Counted from the stretch's first letter, positions 9,265-20,200 are shown. The stretch: 64,000 nt of DNA from Bradyrhizobium sp. 132 (GCF_023074185.1 NZ_JADPKY010000158.1:170199-234198), one strand, 5' to 3'. Numbers and translations are program-made. The notes: generated from the sequence alone by a model not told the origin.

Positions 9265-10157
9265 CAGCCGCGCTGCCGGGGATCGAGGATGTCGCGCAAG
9301 GCGTCACCGAACAGATTGGCGCCGAACACCGCAAGGCTGATCGCGATGCCCGGGAAGATCACCAGCCATGGCGCGGTGCGGACATATTCGGCGGCGGATT
9401 CAGAGAGCATGCGGCCCCATGACGGATAAGGCTCGGGAATGCCGAGACCGAGGAAGGAGAGCGAGGCTTCAGTGAGGATGGTCGAGCCGAGCTGGGCGGT
9501 CGCGAGCACGATCAGCGGCGCCAGCGTGTTCGGCAGCACATGGCGCAGCGCGATCCGCACCTCGCTCATGCCGATCGACTTGGCGGCCTCGATGAACGGC
9601 AGCTCGCGCAGCGCCAGCGTGTTGGCACGGATGACGCGCGACACGGTCGGGATCAGTGGAATGGCGATCGCAATGATGACGTTCGGCAAGGAGGGACCCA
9701 GCGCGGCGGTCATGATCAGGGCCAGGACCAGCAGCGGTAACGCCTGGAGAACGTCGGAGACGCGCTGGAACACGAGATCGACCCAGCCGGAGAGATAGCC
9801 TGAGGTCAATCCGACGATCACGCCGATGGTGCCGCCGAGCGCAGTCGAGCCGATCCCGACCGCCAGCGAGATCCGCGCGCCATGGATGATGCGGCTGAAG
9901 ACGTCGCGGCCGAAGGAATCCGTCCCCATCCAGTGCGACAGGCTTGGGCGGCCCAGCGCCCGGGCTGCGTCGATCGTCAGGGGATCATAACGCGCGATGA
10001 AGTCGGCGAAGACCGCGGTGAACACGAACAGGGTCATGATCACGAGCCCAGCCGCGCCCAGCACGTGCCGCTGCGCCAGGAACAGCACGCGCCGCCAGCC
10101 GCCGGGCGCGTAGGCGCCGGCGCGCCTCAGTTCAACGTCATAGTCGATCGCGGTCAA
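9264..10157 (-). CDS. Peptide/opine-type ABC importer permease (DppC/OppC)
   Basis: 297 residues with about six membrane helices. It starts with an N-terminal helix (LVIMTLFVFTAVFADFIA). The loop DSFGRDVFSRIIHGARISL is the hallmark of DppC/OppC permeases, and an EAA-type coupling loop follows (EAAKSIG). The start codon is TTG, supported by AGGAG six bases upstream. The stop overlaps the next ATPase start. Confidence 0.93.
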   Translation of the reverse strand: MTAIDYDVELRRAGAYAPGGWRRVLFLAQRHVLGAAGLVIMTLFVFTAVFADFIARYDPLTIDAARALGRPSLSHWMGTDSFGRDVFSRIIHGARISLAVGIGSTALGGTIGVIVGLTSGYLSGWVDLVFQRVSDVLQALPLLVLALIMTAALGPSLPNVIIAIAIPLIPTVSRVIRANTLALRELPFIEAAKSIGMSEVRIALRHVLPNTLAPLIVLATAQLGSTILTEASLSFLGLGIPEPYPSWGRMLSESAAEYVRTAPWLVIFPGIAISLAVFGANLFGDALRDILDPRQRG

Positions 10158-10166
10158 ACTGATCTC

Positions 10167-11114
10167 CTAATCCGTAAATCGGATGCGCGGGTCGAACACC
10201 GCGTAGAGCATGTCGACAATGAAATTCGCGCTCACCACCACAATCGCAATCAGCATCACGAGGTTCTGCACGATCGGATAGTCGCGCCAGCGGATCGCCT
10301 CGACCAGGAAGCGGGCGACGCCGGGGATGTTGAACACGGTCTCCGTGACAATGAGACCGCCGATCAGAAACGCCGCCTCGATTCCGATCACGGTGATGAC
10401 GGGCAGAATCGCGTTCTTGAGCGCATGCTGATAGTTCACGGCGGCATCCGATGCGCCCTTGGCGCGCGCGGTGCGGATATAGTCCTGCCGCAGCACCTCC
10501 AGCATCGAGGAGCGGGTGATGCGCATGGTCAGTGCAGCGCTGCGGAAGCCGACGGCGGCGGCGGGCACGGCATAGGTTGCGAAGGCTTCCAGCCATGTCG
10601 CCGGATTCGGGTTGAAGATCGGCATCTGGCCGAACATCGCCACCGACGCGGTGAGGATCAAGAGGCCGAGCCAGAACGAAGGCAGCGACAATCCGCTGAG
10701 GCTCACCACACGCAACGCGTAATCGAGCCTCGTTCCCTGCTTCACCGCGCTGATGACGCCCAAGGGAATGCCGATCGACGCCGAGAACAACAACGCCAGC
10801 CCGGCGAGCCGTGCGGTGATCGGAATCCGTGGCAGGATCTCCTGAAGCGCCGGCTTCTCGGAAACATAGGAGTAACCAAAGTCGCCGCGCAGAAAACCGC
10901 TGATCCAGTGCCAATACTGCACCACCAGCGGCTGGTCGATGCCGAGCTCCTTCTCCAGACTGGCCTTGTCGGCGGGATCGACATAGCCGGCCGCGGCAAA
11001 CAGGATGTCGACGATGTTGCCGGGGACGATGCGCAGCAGGAAGAAGATGACGACCGAGATCCCGAACAGGGTCACGAGCATCAGGAACAGGCGCCGCACC
11101 AGATAGGCAAACAT
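10167..11114 (-). CDS. Peptide/opine-type ABC importer permease (DppB/OppB)
   Basis: 315 residues. The N-terminus (YLVRRLFLMLVTLFGISVVIFFLLRIVPG) is the usual first helix of DppB-type permeases. The segment GIDQPLVVQYWHWISGFLRGDFGYSY is also diagnostic, and an EAA-type loop appears as IRTARAKGA. The gene is nine bases from the next permease and 35 bases from the binding-protein gene upstream. Confidence 0.93.
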   Translation of the reverse strand: MFAYLVRRLFLMLVTLFGISVVIFFLLRIVPGNIVDILFAAAGYVDPADKASLEKELGIDQPLVVQYWHWISGFLRGDFGYSYVSEKPALQEILPRIPITARLAGLALLFSASIGIPLGVISAVKQGTRLDYALRVVSLSGLSLPSFWLGLLILTASVAMFGQMPIFNPNPATWLEAFATYAVPAAAVGFRSAALTMRITRSSMLEVLRQDYIRTARAKGASDAAVNYQHALKNAILPVITVIGIEAAFLIGGLIVTETVFNIPGVARFLVEAIRWRDYPIVQNLVMLIAIVVVSANFIVDMLYAVFDPRIRFTD

Positions 11115-11149
11115 GCATCGCCTCCCGTCGAACCCGTCCGCGGCTAGCG

Positions 11150-12748
11150 CTACTTGTCCATCCAGACATCCTCGTACCGATATCCATTATACGAGCTGTT
11201 CGACATCACCGTCACGCCCTTGACATAAGGCTGCCAGCAGCTGCCGGTCCGTGCGTGGAAGATGATCGGGCGGGCGACGTCCTCCTGCAACTTCTTGTCG
11301 ATGTCCCACACCAGCTTCTTGCGCTTGTTGAGGTCGGTCTCCTGGGACTGCACGTCGAACAGCTTCTCGATCTCCTTGTTGCAGTAATTGGTGTAGTTGC
11401 GCTCGGAGCCGCAGGAATAGTTCTCGTAGAACGACTGGTCGGGATCGTCGACGGCATTGCCGGTCAAATTGAGCCCGAGCATGTAATCCTTGCGCGCGAT
11501 CTTCGGGAACCAGTTTGCGGTCTCGACCACGTCGAGCTCGCCGTCGATATAGATGCTCTTGAGCTGGTCGATCAGGATCACCGCGGGATCGCGGTAGACC
11601 GGGATGTTGCGGGTCGAGACCTTGACGGCGAGGTGCTTGTCGGGGCCGTAGCCGGCCTTCTGCATCAGCTTCTTGGCTTGTTCGCGGTTGGCGGTGATGT
11701 CGGGGCCGTAGCCCGGAATGCTCTCGAGCATCTCCTTCGGCATGGCCCAGAGGCCGGCCGGCGCGGGCTCCATGGTGCCCCCGACGTCGCCCTGGCCTTC
11801 GAACATGATCGAGATGAACGCCTTGCGGTCCAGCGACAGCGCCATGGCGCGACGGATGTCGATGTTGTCGAACGGCGGCGCGGACGAATTGACGATGATG
11901 TTGGTCGCAACGTTGTTGGGCTCGACCACGCAGACCGCGTTCGGCGCCTGCGATTTGACGTCCTTCAACAGCGGAATGCTGACCTCGGTCGGGAAGGTCA
12001 TGTCGAACTTGCCCGCGACGAAGGCGAGGATAGCGGTCGAGCGATTCGGGATGATGGTGAACTCGATGCCGTCGAGATAGGGCCGGCCCTTGCGCCAATA
12101 GTCCGGATTGCGGGTCAGCTTGATCGATTCATTGGCCTTGAACTCGACGAACTTGAACGGCCCCGTGCCGATCGGATGGGTGCGCATGTCGCCGGGCGAG
12201 ACGTGGCAGGGATAGACCGGCGTGTAGCCCGAGGCGAGCAGGGCCAGCAGCGAAGGCTGCGGCCGCTTCAGGTTGAAGGAGACTTCGAGATCGCCGTTGG
12301 TGGAGACGTCGTTGACCTGTTCATACCAGCTCTTGCGCGGATTCTGCCGGAACTTCTGCTGTGACTTGCCCATCAGCATGTCGAAGGTGCATTTGACGTC
12401 CGCCGAGGTGAACGGCTTGCCGTCGTGCCACTTCACGCCCGCGCGCAGCTTGAAGGTCAATGTTTTGTTGTCGTTGACCCAGGCCCAGCTCTCGGCGAGT
12501 TCGGGCACGATGGTGTCCATGCTGTTCTGCGCCACGTCCTGCTTGTAGATGACGAGGTTGTTGAACACCGGCATGAAGGGAACATTGAGCGAGTAGGTCG
12601 CGCCTTCGTGGATCGAGGCATTGCCGGGACTGTCGCGGTGGTACATCCGCAAAATCCCGCCCTGCTTGGGCTCGCCGGCCAATGTAATCGTCGAAAACGC
12701 CAGCAAAGATAGCGCCGCCGTTGCGGCGAGCGCTCGTACGCTCCGCAT
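11150..12748 (-). CDS. ABC importer periplasmic binding protein, family 5 (DppA/OppA type)
   Basis: 532 residues from the ATG at 12746-12748, which has an AGGGAGG site just upstream and leads directly into a signal peptide (ALAATAALSLLAFSTITLA). A longer in-frame extension up to 13237 is rejected, since it overlaps the preceding gene and lacks signal features. LAESWAWVNDNKTLTFKLRAGVKWHDG is the classic family-5 segment. The ligand could be a peptide, opine, nickel chelate or amphipathic acid. The surrounding acyl-CoA genes make a carboxylic substrate possible (inference). It is first in the importer operon. Confidence 0.93.
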   Translation of the reverse strand: MRSVRALAATAALSLLAFSTITLAGEPKQGGILRMYHRDSPGNASIHEGATYSLNVPFMPVFNNLVIYKQDVAQNSMDTIVPELAESWAWVNDNKTLTFKLRAGVKWHDGKPFTSADVKCTFDMLMGKSQQKFRQNPRKSWYEQVNDVSTNGDLEVSFNLKRPQPSLLALLASGYTPVYPCHVSPGDMRTHPIGTGPFKFVEFKANESIKLTRNPDYWRKGRPYLDGIEFTIIPNRSTAILAFVAGKFDMTFPTEVSIPLLKDVKSQAPNAVCVVEPNNVATNIIVNSSAPPFDNIDIRRAMALSLDRKAFISIMFEGQGDVGGTMEPAPAGLWAMPKEMLESIPGYGPDITANREQAKKLMQKAGYGPDKHLAVKVSTRNIPVYRDPAVILIDQLKSIYIDGELDVVETANWFPKIARKDYMLGLNLTGNAVDDPDQSFYENYSCGSERNYTNYCNKEIEKLFDVQSQETDLNKRKKLVWDIDKKLQEDVARPIIFHARTGSCWQPYVKGVTVMSNSSYNGYRYEDVWMDK

Positions 12749-12942
12749 CCTCGTCCTCCCTGGACCTCGGCCTTTCGCGGCCTGTTTGAATGGACGATAG
12801 CGACGCTGGCGGAGGGAGGCAACCGGCAAGGCCGCCCACGCTCTCGACAATTCGGATGACGGAAGGCCGCAGGCGATTTCCTCTCGCGATGTGAGAGAAG
12901 TTCCTCCGGCATCGTTGGCGAACGCCGGGACGACATCGGGGC

Positions 12943-14493
12943 TCACACGATCCTCGACGCCTTGTTCCCCCAATACCGGTCCCTTAGCAGGCGCTTGTAC
13001 AGCTTCCCTGTCGGCAGCCGCGGCAATTTCTTCTCGAAATCGACCGAGCGCGGCACCTTTTGCCGCGACAGCGACGCCCCGCAGAAGGCGATCAGCTCTT
13101 CGGCGAGTGCCGGGTCCGGCACGACGCCGGGCATCGGCTGCACCACCGCCTTGACCTCCTCGCCGAGATCGGGATTGGGCACGCCGAACACCGCGGCGTC
13201 CGCGACCTTCGGATGGGTGATCAGCAGATTCTCGCATTCCTGCGGATAGATGTTCACCCCGCCGGAGATGATCATGAAGGTGGCGCGGTCCGTTAGATAA
13301 AGGAATCTGTCCTTGTCGACATAGCCGACGTCACCCACCGTGCTCATACTGCCATCGGCCGAGCGCGCCTCTTTCGTCTTCTCGGGGTCGTTGAAATACT
13401 CGAATGGCGTGGCCGTCTTGAACCAGACCTGTCCCGGAGTGCCGGTGGGGCATGGCTTCATGTTCTCGTCGAGAATATGGAGGTCGCCGAGCAGCACCTT
13501 GCCGACGGTGCCGCGATGGGCGAGCCATTCCGCGCTGTCGCAGGCGGTGAAGCCGAGGCCTTCGGTCGCGCCGTAATATTCGTGGATGATCGGTCCCCAC
13601 CATTTGATGATGTCGTCCTTGACCAAGGCCGGGCAGGGCGCGGCGGCGTGGATCGCGATCTCGATCGAGGAGAGATCGTAGCGCTTTCGCACCCCCTCCG
13701 GCAGCTTCAGCATGCGCGAGAACATCGTCGGCACCAGCTGGGTGTGGGTGATGCCCCATTGCTCGACGAGCTGGAGGTAACGCTCGGGATCGAACGTCTC
13801 CATGATGATCACGGTCCCGCCCATGCGGATCGTGAGGTTCACGGCGGCCTGCGGCGCCGAATGATAGAGCGGCGCCGGCGAGAGGTAGACCATGCCCTCG
13901 CGGTATTGCCAGAGCTTCGTCAGGAAATCGAACAGCGGCAGATTGTGCTTCGGCGGCTCCTCCGGCAGTGGCCGAATAATGCCCTTCGGCCGCCCCGTCG
14001 TGCCCGATGAATACAGCATGGCTGTACCGAGCCATTCATCGTGGAGCGGCGCCGTCGGCTGATCGGCGGTCACCTCCGCGAGGCCGACGATGCGCTCACT
14101 CTCGCCCGGGCCGTCGGCAACGATGCACAGCTTGATCTCGGGGCAGGCGTTGATCGCCTCGCGGGCGATATCGAGCTTCGCAACCGACGTGATCAGGATT
14201 TTCGACTGGCTGTTGACGAGGAGATAGGCGAGCTCGCCCGGCGTCAGGAACGAGTTGATGCAGGTGTAGTACAGCCCGGATCGCTCGCCCGCGCCGCAGG
14301 CTTCGATGTAGCGGGAATTGTTCTCCATGAAGATCGCGTAGTGGTCGAGCCGCTTCAAGCCGTGCTTGCGAAACAAATGCGCCAGCCGGTTGCTGCGCGC
14401 ATCGAGCTCGCGATAGGTGACGGCCTCGCCGGTCGCCGCCATGATGAAGGCGGGCTGGAGCGGGCGCAGGCGGGCATGGTAACCTGGGTACAT
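12943..14493 (-). CDS. AMP-dependent acyl-CoA synthetase
   Basis: 516 residues of the ANL adenylating family. Visible motifs are the P-loop-like YSSGTTGRPKG near residue 165, the adenine-binding YYGATEGLG, the hinge region with TDRATFMIISGGVNIYPQE, and the C-terminal lysine segment LPRLPTGKLYKR. It activates a carboxylic acid with ATP and CoA, probably a medium- or long-chain or aromatic acid. The start has GGAGGACT upstream and lies 18 bases after the alcohol dehydrogenase gene, so the two form an operon. Confidence 0.93.
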   Translation of the reverse strand: MYPGYHARLRPLQPAFIMAATGEAVTYRELDARSNRLAHLFRKHGLKRLDHYAIFMENNSRYIEACGAGERSGLYYTCINSFLTPGELAYLLVNSQSKILITSVAKLDIAREAINACPEIKLCIVADGPGESERIVGLAEVTADQPTAPLHDEWLGTAMLYSSGTTGRPKGIIRPLPEEPPKHNLPLFDFLTKLWQYREGMVYLSPAPLYHSAPQAAVNLTIRMGGTVIIMETFDPERYLQLVEQWGITHTQLVPTMFSRMLKLPEGVRKRYDLSSIEIAIHAAAPCPALVKDDIIKWWGPIIHEYYGATEGLGFTACDSAEWLAHRGTVGKVLLGDLHILDENMKPCPTGTPGQVWFKTATPFEYFNDPEKTKEARSADGSMSTVGDVGYVDKDRFLYLTDRATFMIISGGVNIYPQECENLLITHPKVADAAVFGVPNPDLGEEVKAVVQPMPGVVPDPALAEELIAFCGASLSRQKVPRSVDFEKKLPRLPTGKLYKRLLRDRYWGNKASRIV

Positions 14494-14511
14494 CAGTCCT
14501 CCGGCTTTAGA

Positions 14512-15666
14512 TCATGCGGCAAGAAGCAGGATTTCGCGCAACTGCGCAGGGTCGTCGATCTTGCGCGGGTTGCGCGGGATCCAGTTCGTGCGCATTGCAG
14601 CCTCCGCGATGGCGTCGAAATGCTCCGGCGAGACGTGAACCTCAGCGAGGCTGCGCGGCATGCCAAGCGAGCGGATGAAGGCATCGAGCACATCGGCTGC
14701 CTTGTGGCCGGGAAAGCCCATCGCGGCTGCGACGATCGTCTGGCGCTCGGCATTGTCGCGCGCATTCCAGCGCATCACCGCCGGCAGCATGACGCAGGAG
14801 GTGTAGCCATGCGGCACGGCGAAGGTCGCGCCCAGCACGTAGCCGATGCCGTGGCTTGCCCCCATCGGCACACCGGCGGCGAGCGCGCCCATCGACAGCC
14901 AGGTGCCGATCTGCGCATCCATCCGCGCGCCGAGGTCGGACGGGTCAGCCTTCACCCGCGGCAGCGCGTCGGCGAGCATCGCCAGGCCTTTCACCGACTG
15001 TGCGTCGGCATAAGGGTGCGTCTCGCGCGAGCAGATCGCCTCGACACAATGATCGATGGCGCGGATGCCGGTCGAAAGAAACAGCCATTCCGGCGTGTGC
15101 ACGGTGATGGCGGGATCGAGGATGGTCGCGCGCGGCACCGCGAGCGGATGCCGTAGCATCTGCTTCACATGCGTGGTGCGGTCGGTGACGCCCGCGATGG
15201 AGCTGAACTCGCCGCCTGCGATCGTGGTCGGTACGCTGATCTGGCGCACAGTCGGCGCGGTCATCTCGGGCGCGACGCCCTTGTGCACGCGGATACGCTC
15301 GATGCCGTCGATATCGTCGATGCCGTTGGCGAGGCAAAGCTGTACCGCCTTGGCGCCGTCGGTGACCGAGCCGCCGCCTACGGTGACGATCAGGTCTGTG
15401 CCCGCTTCCCGCGCCGCATTGGTGGCGGCGATCACCGCCTCGCGCGGGGTGTGCGCCGGCATGGCATCGAAGACGCCCGCGCAGCGTGTGCCCAGGGCCT
15501 GTTTGATCTTGGCGATTTCGTCGGTCTGCCGGTTGAGCGTGCCCGACACCATCAGGAAGGCGCGACGCGTCCCCAGCCGGTCCATCTGCGCGACCACGGC
15601 GTCGGCCGCGGGGTGGCCGAACACAACCTCCTCGATCGCGCCGTAAACGACACGTCCCTGGTGCAC
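14512..15666 (-). CDS. Iron-containing alcohol dehydrogenase / maleylacetate reductase family
   Basis: 384 residues from a GTG at 15664-15666, chosen because GGGGAGG lies just upstream and the protein then begins where the family does (HQGRVVYG). The NAD-binding GGGSVTDGAKAV is near residue 95. The metal-binding segment with AIDHCVEA and GASHGIGYVLG follows, then VPHGYTSCVMLP. The fold serves Fe-dependent alcohol dehydrogenases and metal-free maleylacetate reductases; the histidines present do not settle which. Co-transcribed with the acyl-CoA synthetase. Confidence 0.88.
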   Translation of the reverse strand: MHQGRVVYGAIEEVVFGHPAADAVVAQMDRLGTRRAFLMVSGTLNRQTDEIAKIKQALGTRCAGVFDAMPAHTPREAVIAATNAAREAGTDLIVTVGGGSVTDGAKAVQLCLANGIDDIDGIERIRVHKGVAPEMTAPTVRQISVPTTIAGGEFSSIAGVTDRTTHVKQMLRHPLAVPRATILDPAITVHTPEWLFLSTGIRAIDHCVEAICSRETHPYADAQSVKGLAMLADALPRVKADPSDLGARMDAQIGTWLSMGALAAGVPMGASHGIGYVLGATFAVPHGYTSCVMLPAVMRWNARDNAERQTIVAAAMGFPGHKAADVLDAFIRSLGMPRSLAEVHVSPEHFDAIAEAAMRTNWIPRNPRKIDDPAQLREILLLAA

Positions 15667-16021
15667 GCCTGTCCTCCCCGGACAATTCGTCTTGTCTTCT
15701 GGGGGTAATCTAGCGGAGCCGGCTCCGGCCGTCATGTGCGAAGACGCTGGCCCCGCTCCCATCTCCAGCGGAGGGTGACCCCTTCGACGCACCGCCTCCT
15801 GCCATTGATGAGCCCGGCGAATAGCTCCATTCGCATCCCGCCCGCTAATCATCGCGTGCGAAGCCCGCTATGTCCGTGTCAACCCGCCATCCGGCCAGGG
15901 CATTCTTCCGAGCATTGCGCGTGCGATGGTCTTGAACAGTTCATCATTGCGACCCATCTTGTGGCGCCCGCGGGTAGAGGCGTACCCTGCCTTTTCCGCG
16001 GCTTTTAGGCGAGGACCTGGA
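15667..16021. promoter_or_regulatory. Divergent control region, dehydrogenase operon (-) / RND pump operon (+)
   Basis: 355 bases without a supportable gene between two divergently transcribed operons, so promoters for both must lie here. No convincing operator or hairpin was seen. A short open frame running into the pump gene on the plus strand is explained by the pump gene itself. Confidence 0.5.
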
Positions 16022-17233
16022 ATGAGTGGACCGGACGGAAGCGAGCAGTTTGTCAAAATGCACGATCTCGTTTCGCCTCGACCTCGCGCGATCGCCGGGC
16101 TTCTCGTTGCGGTATTCGCTCTCGCCGGTTGCGGCCAGCCGACGTCGCAGGCGGGTGCACCGCCGCCCGCGCCGGTGACCGTCGCCCAGCCGGTCAAGCG
16201 CACCGTCACGGATTGGGACGAATTCACCGGCCGCTTCGAGGCGACGGAGGAGGTGCAGGTGCGCCCCCGCGTCGGCGGCTTCGTCAACTCCGTCGAGTTC
16301 CAGGACGGCGCCATCGTGCATCAGGGCGATCTGCTCTACGTCATCGACCCGCGTCCGTTCGAGGCGGTGGCCGAGCAGGCGGACGGCCAGCTGTCCGACG
16401 CACGCGCCAAGGTGGAGCTTGCCAAGCGCGAGCTCGACCGTGGCTTGAGCCTGGTTCAGACCAGCGCGGTTTCCGAGCAGGTCGTCGACCAGCGCCGCCA
16501 GGCCTTGCAGGGGGCACACGCCGCGGTGTCGCAGGCCGAAGGCGCACTCAAGGCCGCGCGACTCAACATCGAGTTCACGCATGTGACTGCGCCGCTCACC
16601 GGCCGCGTCGGCCGCCATCTCGTCAGCCCCGGCAATCTCGTGCAGGGCAGCGACAACGGCTCGTCGACGCTGCTGACCTCGATCGTGACGCTCGACCCGA
16701 TCTACATCTATTTCGACATGGATGAGGCGACCTTCATCAAATACAGCAAGCTGTGGTTCGAGGGTCGCCGCCCCAGCTCGCGCGATACCGCGAACCCGGT
16801 GCAGGTGACGCTCGCCGGCGAGACCAAGCCGTCGCATGAGGGCTCGATCAACTTCCTCGACAACCGCCTCGATGTCTCGACCGGCACGTTGCGCAGCCGC
16901 GCCGTGGTCAAGAACACCGATCTCTCGATCTTGCCCGGCCAATTCGGCCGTGTCCGGCTGATCGGCAGCGCGCCCTATGAGGCGTTGTTGATTCCGGACG
17001 TCGCGGTCGCGACCGACCAGTCCCGCAAGATCGTGTTCGTGGTGAAGCCTGATGACACCGTCGAGGCACGTCCTGTGACGCTTGGGCCGCTCGATGAAGG
17101 CCTGCGTGTGATCCGTGAAGGCCTGAAGCCCGACGATCGCGTCATCGTCAACGGCATCCAGCGCGCCCGTGTCGGCGCCAAGGTCGCGCCGCAGACTGCG
17201 CCGGCCGGTGGCAAGCCGGGTGACAAATCATGA
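16022..17233 (+). CDS. RND efflux pump periplasmic adaptor lipoprotein (MexA/AcrA type)
   Basis: 403 residues from the ATG at 16022, which has GAGGA seven bases upstream. An inner ATG at 16058 would give a shorter, more usual signal. The signal ends in the lipobox LAGC (Cys 37), so the protein is a lipoprotein. It has the barrel-sandwich lipoyl halves (VRPRVGGFVNSVEFQDGAIVHQGDLLYVIDP), an alpha-helical hairpin with many Gln/Ala/Arg, then the beta-barrel and membrane-proximal parts. It bridges the inner-membrane pump and an outer-membrane channel. No outer-membrane gene is present nearby. Confidence 0.95.
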   Translation: MSGPDGSEQFVKMHDLVSPRPRAIAGLLVAVFALAGCGQPTSQAGAPPPAPVTVAQPVKRTVTDWDEFTGRFEATEEVQVRPRVGGFVNSVEFQDGAIVHQGDLLYVIDPRPFEAVAEQADGQLSDARAKVELAKRELDRGLSLVQTSAVSEQVVDQRRQALQGAHAAVSQAEGALKAARLNIEFTHVTAPLTGRVGRHLVSPGNLVQGSDNGSSTLLTSIVTLDPIYIYFDMDEATFIKYSKLWFEGRRPSSRDTANPVQVTLAGETKPSHEGSINFLDNRLDVSTGTLRSRAVVKNTDLSILPGQFGRVRLIGSAPYEALLIPDVAVATDQSRKIVFVVKPDDTVEARPVTLGPLDEGLRVIREGLKPDDRVIVNGIQRARVGAKVAPQTAPAGGKPGDKS

Positions 17234-20200
17234 ATCTCGGCCGTCTCTCCATCAATCAGCCTATCCTCGCGATGGTGCTGTCGATCGTGCTGCTGATCGT
17301 CGGCGCGCTGGCCTATACCACGCTGCCGGTCTCCGAATATCCGCAAGTGGTACCGCCGACCGTCGTCGTCACCACGCAATATCCCGGCGCCTCCGCGCAG
17401 ACCGTGTCCGACACGGTCGCAGCTCCCATCGAGCAGGAGATCAACGGCGTCGAGGACATGCTGTATCTCTACAGCCAGGCGACCTCGAACGGCCAGCTCA
17501 CCATCACCGTCACCTTCAAGCTCGGCACCGATCTCGACAAGGCCCAGGTGCTGGTGCAGAACCGCGTCGCGATTGCGCAGCCGCGTCTGCCGGAGGAAGT
17601 GCAGCGCAATGGCGTCACCACGCGCAAGAACTCGCCCGACATCCTGATGGTCGTGTTCATGCTGTCGCCCGACGACACCTTCGACCAGCTCTACATCTCG
17701 AATTACGCGCTGCTCCAGGTCCGTGACCAGCTGCTGCGCATCGACGGCGTCGGCGACATCCAGATTTTTGGTGCGCGTGACTATTCGATGCGGCTTTGGC
17801 TCGACCCGGATCGAATCGCCAATCTCGGCCTGACCTCGGCCGAAGTGCTCGCCGCGATCCGCGCGCAGAACGTGCAGATCGCGGGTGGCCAGATCGCCGA
17901 ACCGCCGATTTCCGACCGCGCCTTCCAGCCGAACCTCACCTTCACGGGGCGCCTGAAGGACCAGAAGCAGTTCGAGGACATCCTGATCAAGGCGGGCTCC
18001 GACGGCCGTACGGTACGCCTGCGCGACGTCGCGCGTATCGAGCTCGGTGCGCTGGCCTACTCCACCAACAGCTTCCTGTTGCGCAAATCGGCGGTCGCCA
18101 TGCTGGTGACGCAGCGGCCGGGATCGAACGCCCTCGCGACCGCGAAAAACATCTCGGACACGATGACGAAGCTGAAGGAAAGCTTTCCGAAGGGCCTCGA
18201 CTTCAATATCGGCTACAACCCGACCGAGTTTATCGCGCAGTCCGTCCACGAGCTGATCAAGACCATTTACGAGGCCATGTTGCTCGTGGTCATCGTGGTT
18301 CTGGTGTTTCTGCAAGGATGGCGGCCCGCGATCATACCGATCATCGCGATTCCGGTCTCGCTGGTCGGTACCTTCGCGGTGATGGCGGCGCTCGGCTTCT
18401 CCATCAACAATCTCACGCTGTTCGGTCTCGTTCTCGCCGTCGGCATCGTGGTCGACGACGCCATCGTGGTGGTCGAGAATGTCGAGCGACATCTCGAGCA
18501 CGGCATGAGCCGGCGCGACGCCGCGCTGAAGACCATGGAGGAGGTCGGCGGCGCACTGGTGTCGATCGCGCTGGTGCTGTGCGCGGTGTTCGTCCCGACC
18601 GCGTTCCTGGGTGGTATTTCCGGACAATTCTTTCAGCAATTCGCCGTCACCATTGCGGTTGCGACCGCAATCTCCTGCTTCTGCTCCTTGACGCTGTCGC
18701 CGGCGCTGGCCTCGCTTCTGCTCGTTCCGCACGAGGAGAAGCGGCCGCCGGCGCGCTGGAACCTTCTCGCACGCGGCTGGAACGCTTTCACAGGCGTCTT
18801 CAATCGCGTGTTCGACCGTCTCGCGCATGGCTATGCCGGCCTCGCCAATTTCGTGATCCGGCATTCGGTGGTGATGATCCTGATCTATGTCGTGCTGATC
18901 GGCAGCGCTGGCTGGCTGATCGCGACCACGTCGCAGGGCTTCATTCCGGCGCAGGATCGCGGCTACGTCATTATCTCCGTGCAATTGCCGGGCGCGGCCT
19001 CGCTGGCGCGCACCACCGAGGTCGTGCGCGAGATCGAGCGGATCTCGCTGGATACGCCCGGCATCGTCCGCGTCGCCGCCTTCGCCGGCTTCTCCGGCGC
19101 CACGCGCACGCAGGCTGGCAACGCGGCGGCGCTGTTTCCGGTATTCGATGAGCCGGAGGCGCGGATGAAGAAGGGCCTGTCCGCGAACGCCATCACCGGC
19201 GAGCTGCGCAAACGCCTCGCTGCGATCCAGGGCGCCTTCATCATCGTGATTCCGCCGCCGGCCGTGCCCGGCATCGGCACTGGCGGAGGCTTCACCATCC
19301 GCATCCAGGACAGGCAAGGCCGCGGGCCGGAGATGCTCGCGGCCGCGACCGACGAACTCGTCGCCGCGGCGCGCAAATCGCCCTTGCTGCTCGCTCCGAC
19401 GGTGTTCTCGCCGTTCTCAGCCAACACGCCGCAGCTCTTCGTCGACATTGATCGCACCAAGGCGCAGAAGCTCGGCGTTCCCATTGCCAACATCAATGAC
19501 ACGATCCAGACCTATTTCGGATCGACCTATGTCAACGACTTCAACCTGTTCGGCCGCACCTATCACGTCACTGCGCAGGCTGATTTCCCGTTCCGCAAGG
19601 AGCCCAGCGACCTCGCGCGGCTGCGCACGCGCAACGCCTCCGGCGACATGGTGATGCTCGGCAGCGTGGTCGACTTCAAGGATGTTTCCGGCCCTGACCG
19701 CGTCGCTCGCTACAATCTCTATGCAGCTTCCGAGCTCCAAGGCGAGCCAGCGCCGGGCGTGAGCTCGACCACCGCGCTCAACACCGTCAAGAAGCTCGCG
19801 GACGATACCTTGCCGAGCGGCTTCACCTTCGAATGGACCGACCTCTCCTACCAGCAAATCACCGGCGGCAATGCGGGCCTGCTGGTGTTCCCGATCTGCG
19901 TGCTGTTCGTCTATCTCGTGCTCGCCGCCCAATATGGCAGCTGGACCTTGCCGTTCGCGGTGATCCTGATCGTGCCGATGTGCCTGCTCGCCGCCACCAT
20001 CGGCGTGCGCATCATGGGGCAGGACGTCAACATCCTCACCCAGATCGGCTTCGTCGTGCTGGTTGGGTTGGCGGCAAAGAACGCGATCCTGATCGTCGAG
20101 TTCGCCCGTGACATCGAGAAGGAAGGCAAGCCGCGGCTGGAAGCCGTGATCGACGCCTGCCGCCTGCGCCTGCGGCCGATCCTGATGACGTCCTTTGCCT

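Noticed and set aside
11150..13237. A longer N-terminus for the family-5 binding protein
   Set aside because: The extra 163 residues overlap the acyl-CoA synthetase and lack signal features. The ATG at 12748 has a ribosome-binding site and starts a signal peptide.
16975..19317. A 780-codon minus-strand open frame opposite the RND pump
   Set aside because: Its composition is low-complexity charged residues, and the pump on the other strand is certain.
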